Part shown: piece after piece, positions 36,304 through 49,996 of the stretch
Layout of the letters: the number at the start of each line of letters is the position of its first letter
Numbering within the stretch: position 1 is the first letter of the stretch
NCBI RefSeq assembly: GCF_029227915.1
Contig: NC_079879.1
Location: 620,001 to 684,000 of the forward strand
Direction: 5' to 3'
DNA: 64,000 nt
DNA from: Hydractinia symbiolongicarpus
Taxonomy: Eukaryota; Cnidaria; Hydrozoa; Anthoathecata; Hydractiniidae
Position numbers and translations under genes: made by a program
The notes under the pieces: model-generated
Databases searched by the model: none
Told to the model about the DNA's origin: nothing
The model's input: only the letters and a program-made list of their open reading frames with translations

Positions 36304-37722
36304 AAAACGCATGAGACTTCTAGTTTTCAAAAATGATTTCATTTTTGATGAGACGCTGAATAAAAGGAGTTTAATCTCCGGCAAACGAAAACCCGTGATT
36401 TCCCGTAAATCCCTGGCTTGGCCAGTACAGTCGAATGTATACGAAGAAAGTACCCAGAGAGTAAACTCATTTCCCGAACGATTTTTTAAATTATTTTTTC
36501 ACCACTAAAACGCATGCGACTTGCAGTTTTCAAAAATGATTTCATTTTTGATGAGACGCTGAATAAAAGGAGTTTAATCGCTGGCAAACGAAAACTCGCG
36601 ATTTCCCGTAAATCCGGACCCGGCCCGTATAGTCAAAAGTATACAAAGAAAGTACGCAGGGAGTAAACTCATTTCCCGAACGATTCTTTAAATTATTTTT
36701 TCACCACTAAAACGCATGAGACTTGTAGTTTTCAAAAATGATTTCATTTTTGATGAGACGCTGAATAAAAGGAGTTTAATCGCTGGCAAACGAAAACTCG
36801 CGATTTCCCGTAAATCTCGGACTCGGCCCGGATAGTCAAAAGTATACAAAGAAAGTACCCAGGGAGTAAACTCATTTCCCGAACCATTCTTTAAATTATT
36901 TTTTCACCAATAAAACGCATGAGACTTGTAGTTTTCAAAAATGATTTCATTTTTGATGAGACGCTGAATAAAAGGAGTTTAATCTCCGGCAAACGAAAAC
37001 CCGTGATTTCCCGTAAATCCCAGGCTTGGCCAGTATAGTCGAATGTATACGAAGAAAGTACCCAGGGAGTAAACTCATTTCCCGAACGATTTTTTAAATT
37101 ATTATTTCACCACCAAAACGCATGAGACTTGTAGTTTTCAAAAATGATTTCATTTTTGATGAGACGCTGAATAAAAGGAGTTTAATCTCCGGCAAACGAA
37201 AACCCGCGATTTCCCGTAAATCCGGACCCGGCCCGTATAGTCAAAAGTATACAAAGAAAGTACGCAGGGAGTAAACTCATTTCCCGAACGATTCTTTAAA
37301 TTATTTTTTCACCACTAAAACGCATGAGACTTGTAGTTTTCAAAAATGATTTCATTTTTGATGAGAGGCTGAATAAAAGGAGTTTAATCGCTGGCAAACA
37401 AAAACTCGCGATTTTCCGTAAATCCCGGACCCGGCCCGTATAGTCAAAAGTATACAAATAAAGTACGCAGGGAGTAAACTCATTTACCGAACGATTTTTT
37501 AAATTATTTTTTCACCACTAAAACGCATGAGACTTGTAGTTTTCAAAAATGATTTCATTTTTGATGAGACGAGGAATAAAAGGAGTTTAATCTCCGGCAA
37601 ACACAAACCCGCGATTTCCCGTAAATCCCGGACCCGGCCCGTATAGTCGAATGTATACAAAAAAAGTAAACTGGGAGTAAACTCATTTCCCGAACGATTC
37701 TTTAAATTAATTTTTTACCACT
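36304..37722. repeat. 7-monomer tandem duplication, copy 1
   Basis: Unit of 1419 bp (five 203-bp and two 202-bp monomers), repeated at once downstream. Private markers shared at +1419: ACTTCTAGTTTTC, ATCCCTGGCTTGGCC, GCATGCGACTTGCAG, CCCGAACCATTC and GCGATTTTCCGTAAATC. Confidence 0.9.
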
Positions 37723-39141
37723 AAAACGCATGAGACTTCTAGTTTTCAAAAATGATTTCATTTTTGATGAGACGCTGAATAAAAGGAGTTTAATCTCCGG
37801 CAAACGAAAACCCGTGATTTCCCGTAAATCCCTGGCTTGGCCAGTACAGTCGAATGTATACGAAGAAAGTACCCAGAGAGTAAACTCATTTCCCGAACGA
37901 TTTTTTAAATTATTTTTTCACCACTAAAACGCATGCGACTTGCAGTTTTCAAAAATGATTTCATTTTTGATGAGACGCTGAATAAAAGGAGTTTAATCGC
38001 TGGCAAACGAAAACTCGCGATTTCCCGTAAATCCGGACCCGGCCCGTATAGTCAAAAGTATACAAAGAAAGTACGCAGGGAGTAAACTCATTTCCCGAAC
38101 GATTCTTTAAATTATTTTTTCACCACTAAAACGCATGAGACTTGTAGTTTTCAAAAATGATTTCATTTTTGATGAGACGCTGAATAAAAGGAGTTTAATC
38201 GCTGGCAAACGAAAACTCGCGATTTCCCGTAAATCTCGGACTCGGCCCGGATAGTCAAAAGTATACAAAGAAAGTACCCAGGGAGTAAACTCATTTCCCG
38301 AACCATTCTTTAAATTATTTTTTCACCAATAAAACGCATGAGACTTGTAGTTTTCAAAAATGATTTCATTTTTGATGAGACGCTGAATAAAAGGAGTTTA
38401 ATCTCCGGCAAACGAAAACCCGTGATTTCCCGTAAATCCCAGGCTTGGCCAGTATAGTCGAATGTATACGAAGAAAGTACCCAGGGAGTAAACTCATTTC
38501 CCGAACGATTTTTTAAATTATTATTTCACCACCAAAACGCATGAGACTTGTAGTTTTCAAAAATGATTTCATTTTTGATGAGACGCTGAATAAAAGGAGT
38601 TTAATCTCCGGCAAACGAAAACCCGCGATTTCCCGTAAATCCGGACCCGGCCCGTATAGTCAAAAGTATACAAAGAAAGTACGCAGGGAGTAAACTCATT
38701 TCCCGAACGATTCTTTAAATTATTTTTTCACCACTAAAACGCATGAGACTTGTAGTTTTCAAAAATGATTTCATTTTTGATGAGAGGCTGAATAAAAGGA
38801 GTTTAATCGCTGGCAAACAAAAACTCGCGATTTTCCGTAAATCCCGGACCCGGCCCGTATAGTCAAAAGTATACAAATAAAGTACGCAGGGAGTAAACTC
38901 ATTTACCGAACGATTTTTTAAATTATTTTTTCACCACTAAAACGCATGAGACTTGTAGTTTTCAAAAATGATTTCATTTTTGATGAGACGAGGAATAAAA
39001 GGAGTTTAATCTCCGGCAAACACAAACCCGCGATTTCCCGTAAATCCCGGACCCGGCCCGTATAGTCGAATGTATACAAAAAAAGTAAACTGGGAGTAAA
39101 CTCATTTCCCGAACGATTCTTTAAATTAATTTTTTACCACT
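37723..39141. repeat. 7-monomer tandem duplication, copy 2
   Basis: Carries every private marker of copy 1 at +1419. The monomer that follows, from 39142, again begins GAGACTTCTAG and then switches to a C* class copy, which marks the breakpoint. Confidence 0.9.
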
Positions 39142-42100
39142 AAAACGCATGAGACTTCTAGTTTTCAAAAATGATTTCATTTTTGATGAGACGCTGAATA
39201 AAAGGAGTTTAATCGCTGGGAAACGAAAACCCGCGATTTCCCGTGTATCTCGGACTCGGCCCGGATAGTCAAAAGTATACAAAGAAAGTACCCAGGGAGT
39301 AAACTCATTTCCCGAACGATTCTTTAAATTATTTTTTCACCAATAAAACGCATGAGACTTGCAGTTTTCAAAAATGATTTCATTTTTGATGAGACGCTGA
39401 ATAAAAGGAGTTTAATCGCCGGCAAACGAAAACCCGCGATTTCCCGTATATCCCGGACTCGGCCCGTATAGTCGAATGTATAGATAGAAAGTACCCAGGG
39501 AGTAAACTCATTTCCCGAACGATTTTTTAAATTATTTTTTCACCACTAAAACGCATGAGACTTGTAGTTTTCAAAAATGATTTCATTTTTGATGAGACGA
39601 GGAATAAAAGGAGTTTAATCTCCGGCAAACAAAAACCTGCGATTTCCCGTAAATCCCGGACCCGGCCGGTATAGTCGAATGTATACAAAAAAAGTAAACT
39701 GGGAGTAAACTCATTTTCCGAACGATACTTTAAATTAATTTTTTACCACTAAAACGCATAAGACTTGTAGTTTTCAAAAACGATTTCATTTTTGATGAGA
39801 CGCTGAATAAAAGGAGTTTAATCTCCGGCAAACGAAAACCCACGATTTCCCGTAAATCCCGGCACTGGACTGTATAGTCAAAAGTATAAAAATAAAGTAC
39901 GCAGGGAGTAAACTCATTTCCCGAACGATTCTTTAAGTTATTTTTTCACCACTAAAACGCATGAGACTTGTAGTTTTCAAAAATGATTTCATTTTTGATG
40001 AGACGAGGAATAAAAGGAGTTTAATCTCCGGCAAACACAAACCCGCGATTTCCCGTAAATCCCGGACCCGGCCCGTATAGTCGAATGTATACAAAAAAAG
40101 TAAACTGGGAGTAAACTCATTTCCCGAACGATTCTTTAAATTAATTTTTTACCACTAAAACGCATGAGACTTCTAGTTTTCAAAAATGATTTCATTTTTG
40201 ATAAGACGCTGAATAAAAGGAGTTTAATCGCTGGGAAACGAAAACCCGCGATTTCCCGTGAATCTCGGACTCGGCCCGGATAGTCAAAAGTATACAAAGA
40301 AAGTACCCAGGGAGTAAACTCATTTCCCGAACGATTCTTTAAATTATTTTTTCACCAATAAAACGCTTGAGACTTGTAGTTTTCAAAAATGATTTCATTT
40401 TTGATGAGACGCTGAATAAAAGGAGTTTATACTCCGGCAAACGAAAACCCGCGATTTCCCGTATATCCCGGACTCGGCCCGTATAGTCGAATGTATAGAA
40501 AGAAAGTATCCAGGGAGTAAACTCATTTCCCGAACGATTTTTTAAATTATTTTTTCACCACTAAAACGCATGAGACTTGTAGTTTTCAAAAATGATTTCA
40601 TTTTTGATGAGACGAGGAATAAAAGGAGTTTAATCTCCGGCAAACAAAAACCTGCGATTTCCCGTAAATCCAGGACCCGGCCCGTATAGTCGAATGTATA
40701 CAAAAAAAGTAAACTGGGAGTAAACTCATTTTCCGAACGATTCTTTAAATTAATTTTTTACCACTAAAACGCATAAGACTTGTAGTTTTCAAAAACGATT
40801 TCATTTTTGATGAGACGCTGAATAAAAGGAGTTTAATCTCCGGCAAACGAAAACCCGCGATTTCCCGTAAATCCCGGCACTGGACTGTATAGTCAAAAGT
40901 ATAAAAATAAAGTACGCAGGGAGTAAACTCATTTCCCGAACGATTCTTTAAATTAATTTTTTACCACTAAAACGCATAAGACTTGTAGTTTTCAAAAACG
41001 ATTTCATTTTTGATGAGACGCTGAATAAAAGGAGTTTAATCTCCGGCAAAGGAAAACCCGCGATTTCCCGTAAATCCTGGCACTGGACTGTATAGTCAAA
41101 AGTATAAAAATAAAGTACGCAGGGAGTAAACTCATTTCCCGAACGATTCTTTAAGTTATTTTTTCACCACTAAAACGCATGAGACTTGTAGTTTTCAAAA
41201 ATGATTTCATTTTTGATGAGACGCTGAATAAAAGGAGTTTAATCTCCGGCAAACGAAAACCCGCGATTTCCCGTAAATCCCGGCACTGGACTGTATAGTC
41301 AAAAGTATAAAAATAAAGTACGCAGGGAGTAAACTCATTTCCCGAACGATTCTTTAAGTTATTTTTTCACCACTAAACCGCATGAGACTTGTAGTTTTCA
41401 AAAATGATTTCATATTTGATGAGACGCTGAATAAAAGAAGTTTAATCGCCGGCAAACGAAAACCCGCGATTTCCCGTAAATCCCGGGCTTGGCCAGTATA
41501 GTCGAATGTATACGAAGAAAGTACCCAGGGAGTAAACTCATTTCCCGAACGATTTTTTAAATTATTATTTCACCACCAAAACGCATGAGACTTGTAGTTT
41601 TCAAAAATGATTTCATTTTTGATGAGACGCTGAATAAAAGGAGTTTAATCTCCGGCAAACGAAAACCCGCGATTTCCCGTAAATCCGTACCCGGTCCGTA
41701 TAGTCAAAAGTATACAAAGAAAGTACGCAGGGAGTAAACTCATTTCCCGAACGATTCTTTAAATTATTTTTTCACCACTAAAACGCATGAGACTTGTAGT
41801 TTTCAAAAATGATTTCATTTTTGATGAGACGCTGAATAAAAGGAGTTTAATCGCTGGCAAACAAAAACTCGCGATTTCCCGTAAATCTCGGACTTGGCCC
41901 GGATAGTCAAAATTATACAAAGAAAGTACCCTGGGAGTAAACTCATTTCCCGAACGATTCTTTAAATTATTTTTTCACCAATAAAACGCATGAGACTTGT
42001 AGTTTTCAAAAATGATTTCATTTTTGATGAGACGCTGAATAAAAGGAGTTTAATCTCCGGCAAACGAAAACCCGTGATTTCCCGTAAATCCCAGGCTTGG

Positions 42101-43969
42101 CCAGTATAGTCGAATGTATACGAAGAAAGTACCCAGGGAGTAAACTCATTTCCCGAACGATTTTTTAAATTATTATTTCACCACCAAAACGCATGAGACT
42201 TGTAGTTTTCAAAAATGATTTCATTTTTGATGAGACGCTGAATAAAAGGAGTTTAATCTCCGGCAAACGAAAACCCGCGATTTCCCGTAAATCCGGACCC
42301 GGCCCGTATAGTCAAAAGTATACAAAGAAAGTACGCAGGGAGTAAACTCATTTCCCGAACGATTCTTTAAATTATTTTTTCACCACTAAAACGCATGAGA
42401 CTTGTACTTTTCAAAAATGATTTCATTTTTGATGAGACGCTGAATAAAAGGAGTTTAATCGCTGGGAAACGAAAACCCGCGATTTCCCGTGAATCTCGGA
42501 CTCGGCCCGGATAGTCAAAAGTATACAAAGAAAGTACCCAGGGAGTAAACTCATTTCCCGAACGATTCTTTAAATTATTTTTTCACCAATAAAACGCATG
42601 AGACTTTTAGTTTTCAAAAATGATTTCATTTTTGATGAGACGCTGAATAAAAGGAGTTTAATCGCCGGCAAACGAAAACCCGCGATTTCCCGTATATCCC
42701 GGACTCGGCCCGTATAGTCGAATGTATAGAAAGAAAGTACCCAGGGAGTAAACTCATTTCCCGAACGATTTTTTAAATTATTTTTTCACCACTAAAACGC
42801 ATGAGACTTGTAGTTTTCAAAAATGATTTCATTTTTGATGAGACGAGGAATAAAAGGAGTTTAATCTCCGGCAAACAAAAACCTGCGATTTCCCGTAAAT
42901 CCCGGCACTGGACTGTATAGTCAAAAGTATAAAAAAAAAGTACGCAGGGAGTAAACTCATTTCCCGAACGATTCTTTAAGTTATTTTTTCACCACTAAAA
43001 CGCATGAGACTTGTAGCTTTCAAAAATGATTTCATTTTTGATGAGACGCTGAATAAAAGAAGTTTAATCGCCGGCAAACGAAAACCCGTGATTTCCCGTA
43101 AATCCCGGCCCCGGCCCGTATAGTCGAATGTAAAAAAAAAAAGTAAACTGGGAGTAAACTCATTTCCCGAACGATTCTTTAAATTAATTTTTTACCACTA
43201 AAACGCATAAGACTTGTAGTTTTCAAAAACGATTTCATTTTTGATGAGACGCTGAATAAAAGGAGTTTAATCTCTGGCAAAGGAAAACCCGCGATATCCC
43301 GTAAATCCTGGCACTGGACTGTATAGTCAAAAGTATAAAAATAAAGTACGCATGGAGTAAACTCATTTCCCGAACGATTCTTTAAGTTATTTTTTCACCA
43401 CTAAAACGCATGAGACTTGTAGTTTTCAAAAATGATTTCATTTTTGATGAGACGCTGAATAAAAGGAGTTTAATCTCCGGCAAACGAAAACCCGCGATTT
43501 CCCGTAAATCCCTGCACTGGACTGTATAGTCAAATGTATAAAAATAAAGTACGCAGGGAGTAAACTCATTTCCCAAACGATTCTTTAAGTTATTTTTTCA
43601 CCACTAAACCGCATGAGACTTGTAGTTTTCAAAAATGATTTCATATTTGATGAGACGCTGAATAAAAGAAGTTTAATCGCCGGCAAACGAAAACCCGCGA
43701 TTTCCCGTAAATCCCGGGCTTGGCCAGTATAGTCGAATGTATACGAAGAAAGTACCCAGGGAGTAAACTCATTTCCCGAACGATTTTTTAAATTATTATT
43801 TCACCACCAAAACGCATGAGACTTGTAGTTTTCAAAAATGATTTCATTTTTGATGAGACGCTGAATAAAAGGAGTTTAATCTCCGGCAAACGAAAACCTG
43901 CGATTTCCCGTAAATCCGGACCCGGCCCGTATAGTCAAAAGTATACAAAGAAAGTACGCAGGGAGTAAA

Positions 43970-45185
43970 CTCATTTACCGAACGATTTTTAAATTATTTT
44001 TTTACCACTAAAACGCATGAGACTTGTAGTTTTCAAAAATGATTTCATTTTTGATGAGACGAGGAATAAAAGGAGTTTAATCTCCGGCAAACAAAAACCC
44101 GCGATTTCCTGTAAATCCCGGACCCGGCCCGTATAGTCGAATGTATACAAAAAAAGTAAACTGGGAGTAAACTCATTTCCCGAACGATTCTTTAAATTAA
44201 TTTTTTACCACTAAAACGGATAAGACTTGTAGTTTTCAAAAACGATTTCATTTTTGATGAGACGCTGAATAAAAGGAGTTTAATCTCCGGCAAACGAAAA
44301 CCCGCGATTTCCCGTAAATCCCGGCACTGGACTGTATAGTCAAAAGTATAAAAATAAAGTACACAGGGAGTAAACTCATTTCCCGAACGATTCTTAAAGT
44401 TATTTTTTCACCACTAAAACGCATGAGACTTGTAGTTTTCAAAAATGATTTCATTTTTGATGAGACGCTGAATAAAAGAAGTTTAATCGCCGGCAAACGA
44501 AAACCCGCGATTTCCCGTAAATCCCGGGTTTGGCCAGTATAGTCGAATGTATACGAAGAAAGTACCCAGGGAGTAAACTCATTTCCCGAACGATTTTTTA
44601 AATTATTATTTCACCACCAAAACGCATGACACTTGTAGTTTTCAAAAATGATTTCATTTTTGATGAGACGCTGAATAAAAGGAGTTTAATCTCCGGCAAA
44701 CGAAAACCCGTGATTTCCCGTAAATCCCAGGCTTGGCCAGTATAGTCGAATGTATACGAAGAAAGTACCCAGGGAGTTAACTCATTTCTCGAACGATTTT
44801 TTAAATTATTATTTCACCACCAAAACGCATGAGACTTGTAGTTTTCAAAAATGATTTCATTTTTGATGAGACGCTGAATAAAAGGAGTTTAATCTCCGGC
44901 AAACGAAAACCCGCGATTTCCCCTAAATCCGGACCCGGCCCGTATAGTCAAAAGTATACAAAAAAAGTACGCAGGGAGTAAACTCATTTCCCGAACGATT
45001 CTTTAAATTATTTTTTCACCACTAAAACGCATGAGACTTGTAGTTTTTAAAAATGATTTCATCTTTGATGAGACGCTGAATAAGAGGAGTTTAATCGCTG
45101 GCAAACAAAAACTCGCGATTTCCCGTAAATCCCGGACCCGGCCCGTATAGTCAAAAGTATACAAATAAAGTACGCAGGGAGTAAA
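43970..45185. repeat. 6-monomer tandem duplication, copy 1
   Basis: Offset 1216 bp. Class order from 44010 is E-A-D'-D-B-F. Private markers shared with copy 2: ACGATTTTTAAATT (one T fewer than usual), AAAACGGATAAGAC, TACACAGGGAG, GATTCTTAAAGTTA, GGGAGTTAACTC and GATTTCCCCTAAATCC. Confidence 0.88.
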
Positions 45186-46245
45186 CTCATTTACCGAACG
45201 ATTTTTAAATTATTTTTTTACCACTAAAACGCATGAGACTTGTAGTTTTCAAAAATGATTTCATTTTTGATGAGACGAGGAATAAAAGGAGTTTAATCTC
45301 CGGCAAACAAAAACCCGCGATTTCCTGTAAATCCCGGACCCGGCCCGTATAGTCGAATGTATACAAAAAAAGTAAACTGGGAGTAAACTCATTTCCCGAA
45401 CGATTCTTTAAATTAATTTTTTACCACTAAAACGGATAAGACTTGTAGTTTTCAAAAACGATTTCATTTTTGATGAGACGCTGAATAAAAGGAGTTTAAT
45501 CTCCGGCAAACGAAAACCCGCGATTTCCCGTAAATCCCGGCACTGGACTGTATAGTCAAAAGTATAAAAATAAAGTACACAGGGAGTAAACTCATTTCCC
45601 GAACGATTCTTAAAGTTATTTTTTCACCACTAAAACGCATGAGACTTGTAGTTTTCAAAAATGATTTCATTTTTGATGAGACGCTGAATAAAAGAAGTTT
45701 AATCGCCGGCAAACGAAAACCCGCGATTTCCCGTAAATCCCGGGTTTGGCCAGTATAGTCGAATGTATACGAAGAAAGTACCCAGGGAGTAAACTCATTT
45801 CCCGAACGATTTTTTAAATTATTATTTCACCACCAAAACGCATGACACTTGTAGTTTTCAAAAATGATTTCATTTTTGATGAGACGCTGAATAAAAGGAG
45901 TTTAATCTCCGGCAAACGAAAACCCGTGATTTCCCGTAAATCCCAGGCTTGGCCAGTATAGTCGAATGTATACGAAGAAAGTACCCAGGGAGTTAACTCA
46001 TTTCTCGAACGATTTTTTAAATTATTATTTCACCACCAAAACGCATGAGACTTGTAGTTTTCAAAAATGATTTCATTTTTGATGAGACGCTGAATAAAAG
46101 GAGTTTAATCTCCGGCAAACGAAAACCCGCGATTTCCCCTAAATCCGGACCCGGCCCGTATAGTCAAAAGTATACAAAAAAAGTACGCAGGGAGTAAACT
46201 CATTTCCCGAACGATTCTTTAAATTATTTTTTCACCACTAAAACG
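45186..46245. repeat. 6-monomer tandem duplication, copy 2
   Basis: Repeats the private markers of copy 1 at +1216. Homology stops near 46246, where GACTTCTAG replaces GACTTGTAG and the class changes, so this copy is slightly incomplete. Confidence 0.85.
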
Positions 46246-46441
46246 CATGAGACTTCTAGTTTTCAAAAATGATTTCATTTTTGATGAGACGCTGAATAAA
46301 AGGAGTTTAATCGCTGGCAAACGAAAACTCGCGATTTCCCGTAAATCTCGGACTCGGCCGGATAGTCAAAAGTATACAAAGAAAGTACCCAGGGAGCAAA
46401 CTCATTTCCCGAACGATTCTTTAAATTATTTTTTCACCACC

Positions 46442-47049
46442 AAAACGCATGAGACTTGTAGTTTTCAAAAATGATTTCATTTTTGATGAGACGCTGAATA
46501 AAAGGAGTTTAATCTCCGGCAAACGAAAACCCGTGATTTCCCGTAAATCCCAGGCTTGGCCAGTACAGTCGAATGTATACGAAGAAAGTACCCAGAGAGT
46601 AAACTCATTTCCCGAACGATTTTTTAAATTATTTTTTCACCACTAAAACGCATGAGACTTGTAGTTTTCAAAAATGATTTCATTTTTGATGAGACGCTGA
46701 ATAAAAGGAGTTTAATCGCTGGCAAACGAAAACTCACGATTTCCCGTAAATCCGGACCCGGCCCGTATAGTCAAAAGTATACAAAGAAAGTACGCAGGGA
46801 GTAAACTCATTTCCCGAACGATTCTTTAAATTATTTTTTCACCACTAAAACGCATGAGACTTGTAGTTTTTAAAAATGATTTCATTTTTGATGAGACGCT
46901 GAATAAAAGGAGTTTAATCGCTGGCAAACGAAAACTCGCGATTTCCCGTAAATCTCGGACTCGGCCCGGATAGTCAAAAGTATACAAAGAAAGTACCCAG
47001 GGAGTAAACTCATTTCCCGAACGATTCTTTAAATTATTTTTTCACCAAT
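46442..47049. repeat. 3-monomer tandem duplication, copy 1
   Basis: Unit of 608 bp: a class D copy with CAGTACAGTC, a class B-like copy with AAACTCACGATTTCC, and a class C copy with GTAGTTTTTAAAAATG. Repeated at once at +608. Confidence 0.88.
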
Positions 47050-47657
47050 AAAACGCATGAGACTTGTAGTTTTCAAAAATGATTTCATTTTTGATGAGAC
47101 GCTGAATAAAAGGAGTTTAATCTCCGGCAAACGAAAACCCGTGATTTCCCGTAAATCCCAGGCTTGGCCAGTACAGTCGAATGTATACGAAGAAAGTACC
47201 CAGAGAGTAAACTCATTTCCCGAACGATTTTTTAAATTATTTTTTCACCACTAAAACGCATGAGACTTGTAGTTTTCAAAAATGATTTCATTTTTGATGA
47301 GACGCTGAATAAAAGGAGTTTAATCGCTGGCAAACGAAAACTCACGATTTCCCGTAAATCCGGACCCGGCCCGTATAGTCAAAAGTATACAAAGAAAGTA
47401 CGCAGGGAGTAAACTCATTTCCCGAACGATTCTTTAAATTATTTTTTCACCACTAAAACGCATGAGACTTGTAGTTTTTAAAAATGATTTCATTTTTGAT
47501 GAGACGCTGAATAAAAGGAGTTTAATCGCTGGCAAACGAAAACTCGCGATTTCCCGTAAATCTCGGACTCGGCCCGGATAGTCAAAAGTATACAAAGAAA
47601 GTACCCAGGGAGTAAACTCATTTCCCGAACGATTCTTTAAATTATTTTTTCACCAAT
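47050..47657. repeat. 3-monomer tandem duplication, copy 2
   Basis: Same three monomers with the same private variants as 46442-47049. The next monomer reads CAGTATAGTC, not CAGTACAGTC, which fixes the right edge. Confidence 0.88.
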
Positions 47658-49844
47658 AAAACGCATGAGACTTGTAGTTTTCAAAAATGATTTCATTTTT
47701 GATGAGACGCTGAATAAAAGGAGTTTAATCTCCGGCAAACGAAAACCCGTGATTTCCCGTAAATCCCAGGCTTGGCCAGTATAGTCGAATGTATACGAAG
47801 AAAGTACCCAGGGAGTAAACTCATTTCCCGAACGATTTTTTAAATTATTTTTTCACCACTAAAACGCATGAGACTTGTAGTTTTCAAAAAAGATTTCATT
47901 TTTGATGAGACGAGGAATAAAAGGAGTTTAATCTCCGGCAAACACAAACCCGCGATTTCCTGTAAATCCCGGACCCGGCCCGTATAGTCAAATGTATACA
48001 AAAAAAGTAAACTGGGAGTAAACTCATTTCCCGAACGATTCTTTAAATTAATTTTTTACCACTAAAACGCATGAGACTTCTAGTTTTCAAAAATGATTTC
48101 ATTTTTGATGAGACGCTGAATAAAAGGAGTTTAATCGCTGGCAAACGAAAACTCGCGATTTCCCGTAAATCTCGGACTCGGCCCGGATAGTCAAAAGTAT
48201 ACAAAGAAAGTACCCAGGGAGTAAACTCATTTCCCGAACGATTCTTTAAATTATTTTTTCACCACCAAAACGCATGAGACTTGTAGTTTTCAAAAATGAT
48301 TTCATTTTTGATGAGACGCTGAATAAAAGGAGTTTAATCTCCGGCAAACGAAAACCCGTGATTTCCCGTAAATCCCAGGCTTGGCCAGTATAGTCGAATA
48401 TATACGAAAAAAGTACCCAGGGAGTAAACTCATTTCCCGAACGATTTTTTAAATTATTATTTCACCACCAAAACGCATGAGACTTGTAGTTTTCAAAAAT
48501 GATTTCATTTTTGATGAGACGCTGAATAAAAGGAGTTTAATCTCCGGCAAACGAAAACCCGCGATTTCCCGTAAATCCGGACCCGGCCCGTATAGTCAAA
48601 AGTATACAAAGAAAGTACGCAGGGAGTAAACTCATTTCCCGAACGATTCTTTAAATTATTTTTTCACCACTAAAACGCATGAGACTTGTAGTTTTCAAAA
48701 ATGATTTCATTTTGGTGAGAGGCTGAATAAAAGGAGTTTAATCACTGGCAAACGAAAACTCGCGATTTCCCGTAAATCCCGAACCCGGCCCGTATAGTCA
48801 AAAGTATACAAATAAAGTACGCAGGGAGTAAACTCATTTACCGAACGATTTTTTAAATTATTTTTTCACCACTAAAACGCATGAGACTTGTAGTTTTCAA
48901 AAATGATTTCATTTTTGATGAGACGAGGAATAAAAGGAGTTTAATCTCCGGCAAACAAAAACCCGCGATTTCCCGTAAATCCCGGACCCGGCCCGTATAG
49001 TCGAATGTATACAAAAAAAGTAAACTGGGAGTAAACTCATTTCCCGAACGATTCTTTAAATTATTTTTTCACCACCAAAACGCATGAGACTTGTAGTTTT
49101 TAAAAATGATTTCATTTTTGATGAGACGCTGAATAAAAGGAGATTAATCTCCGGCAAACGAAAACCCGTGATTTCTTGTAAATCCCAGGCTTGGCCAGTA
49201 TAGTCGAATGTATACGAAGAAAGTACCCAGGGAGTAAACTCATTTCCCGAACGATTTTTTAAATTATTATTTCACCACCAAAACGCATGAGACTTTTAGT
49301 TTTCAAAAATGATTTCATTTTTGATGAGACGCTGAATAAAAGGAGTTTAATCTCCGGCAAACGAAAACCCGCGATTTCCCGTAAATCCGGACCCGGCCCG
49401 TATAGTCAAAAGTATACAAAGAAAGTACGCAGGGAGTAAACTCATTTCCCGAACGATTCTTTAAATTATTTTTTCACCACTAAAACGCATGAGACTTGTA
49501 GTTTTCAAAAATGATTTTATTTTTGATGAGAGGCTGAATAAAAGGAGTTTAATCGCTGGCAAACGAAAACTCGCGATTTACCGTAAATCCCGGACCCGGC
49601 CTGTATAGTCAAAAGTATACAAATAAAGTACGCAGGGAGTAAACTCATTTACCGAACGATTTTTTAAATTATTTTTTCACCACTAAAACGCATGAGACTT
49701 GTAGTTTTCAAAAATGATTTCATTTTTGATGAGACGAGGAATAAAAGGAGTTTAATCTCCGGCAAACAAAAACCCGCGATTTCCCGTAAATCCCGGACCC
49801 GGCCCGTATAGTCGAATGTATACAAAACTAGTATAGAAAGTGTT

Positions 49845-49853
49845 GCGGAGCGT
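49845..49853. repeat. Left GCGGAGCGT, possible terminal inverted repeat
   Basis: Nine bases matching the reverse complement of 50985-50993. It starts 17 bp inside the left junction, whereas the right partner ends exactly at the junction, so if these are terminal repeats the true left end may be at about 49843 or the repeat is subterminal. The adjoining stretch holds two small dyads, GGGACT-G-AGTCCC and TTCGC-AA-GCGAA. Confidence 0.4.
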
Positions 49854-49970
49854 GGGACTGAGTCCCCTAGGTTCGCAAGCGAAAAATTTTAGATGCCCCT
49901 TTCGGTTGAATTGTATAACGAATCGTATAAAAAACAAAGTTCCCACGTGCTCCATGGTAATCGATCAAAC

Positions 49971-49996
49971 TGTTTCATCTTCGCCTTGATGAAACA
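49971..49996. other. Hairpin, 9-bp stem with 8-nt loop
   Basis: TGTTTCATC and GATGAAACA are perfect reverse complements around TTCGCCTT. It sits in the otherwise featureless left part of the insertion (49854-50131), where I see no gene. Confidence 0.7.

Larger units (their letters stand above)
1..49827. repeat. 203-bp satellite array, left block
   Basis: About 245 head-to-tail copies of one AT-rich monomer fill this stretch. The landmark AAAACGCATGAGAC recurs at 203, 406, 811, 1014, 1217 and 1420 and so on at 202-203 bp steps, and no inverted copy was seen. Each copy has a conserved part (positions 1-105 and 155-200 from that landmark) and a variable part (about 106-153) that sorts copies into classes A-H. 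Classes follow one another in recurring orders, so the array has higher-order structure. Tandem arrays of this length with nested higher-order units are typical of eukaryotic centromeric or pericentromeric satellite; that location is inferred. Short open frames occur at fixed monomer phases, but 203 is not a multiple of three, so frames shift each monomer and stay short. No gene was found in this block. Confidence 0.98.

Noticed and set aside
49752-49955. 67-codon minus-strand frame across the left insertion junction
   Set aside because: It joins satellite to insertion sequence by chance. No recognisable protein features.
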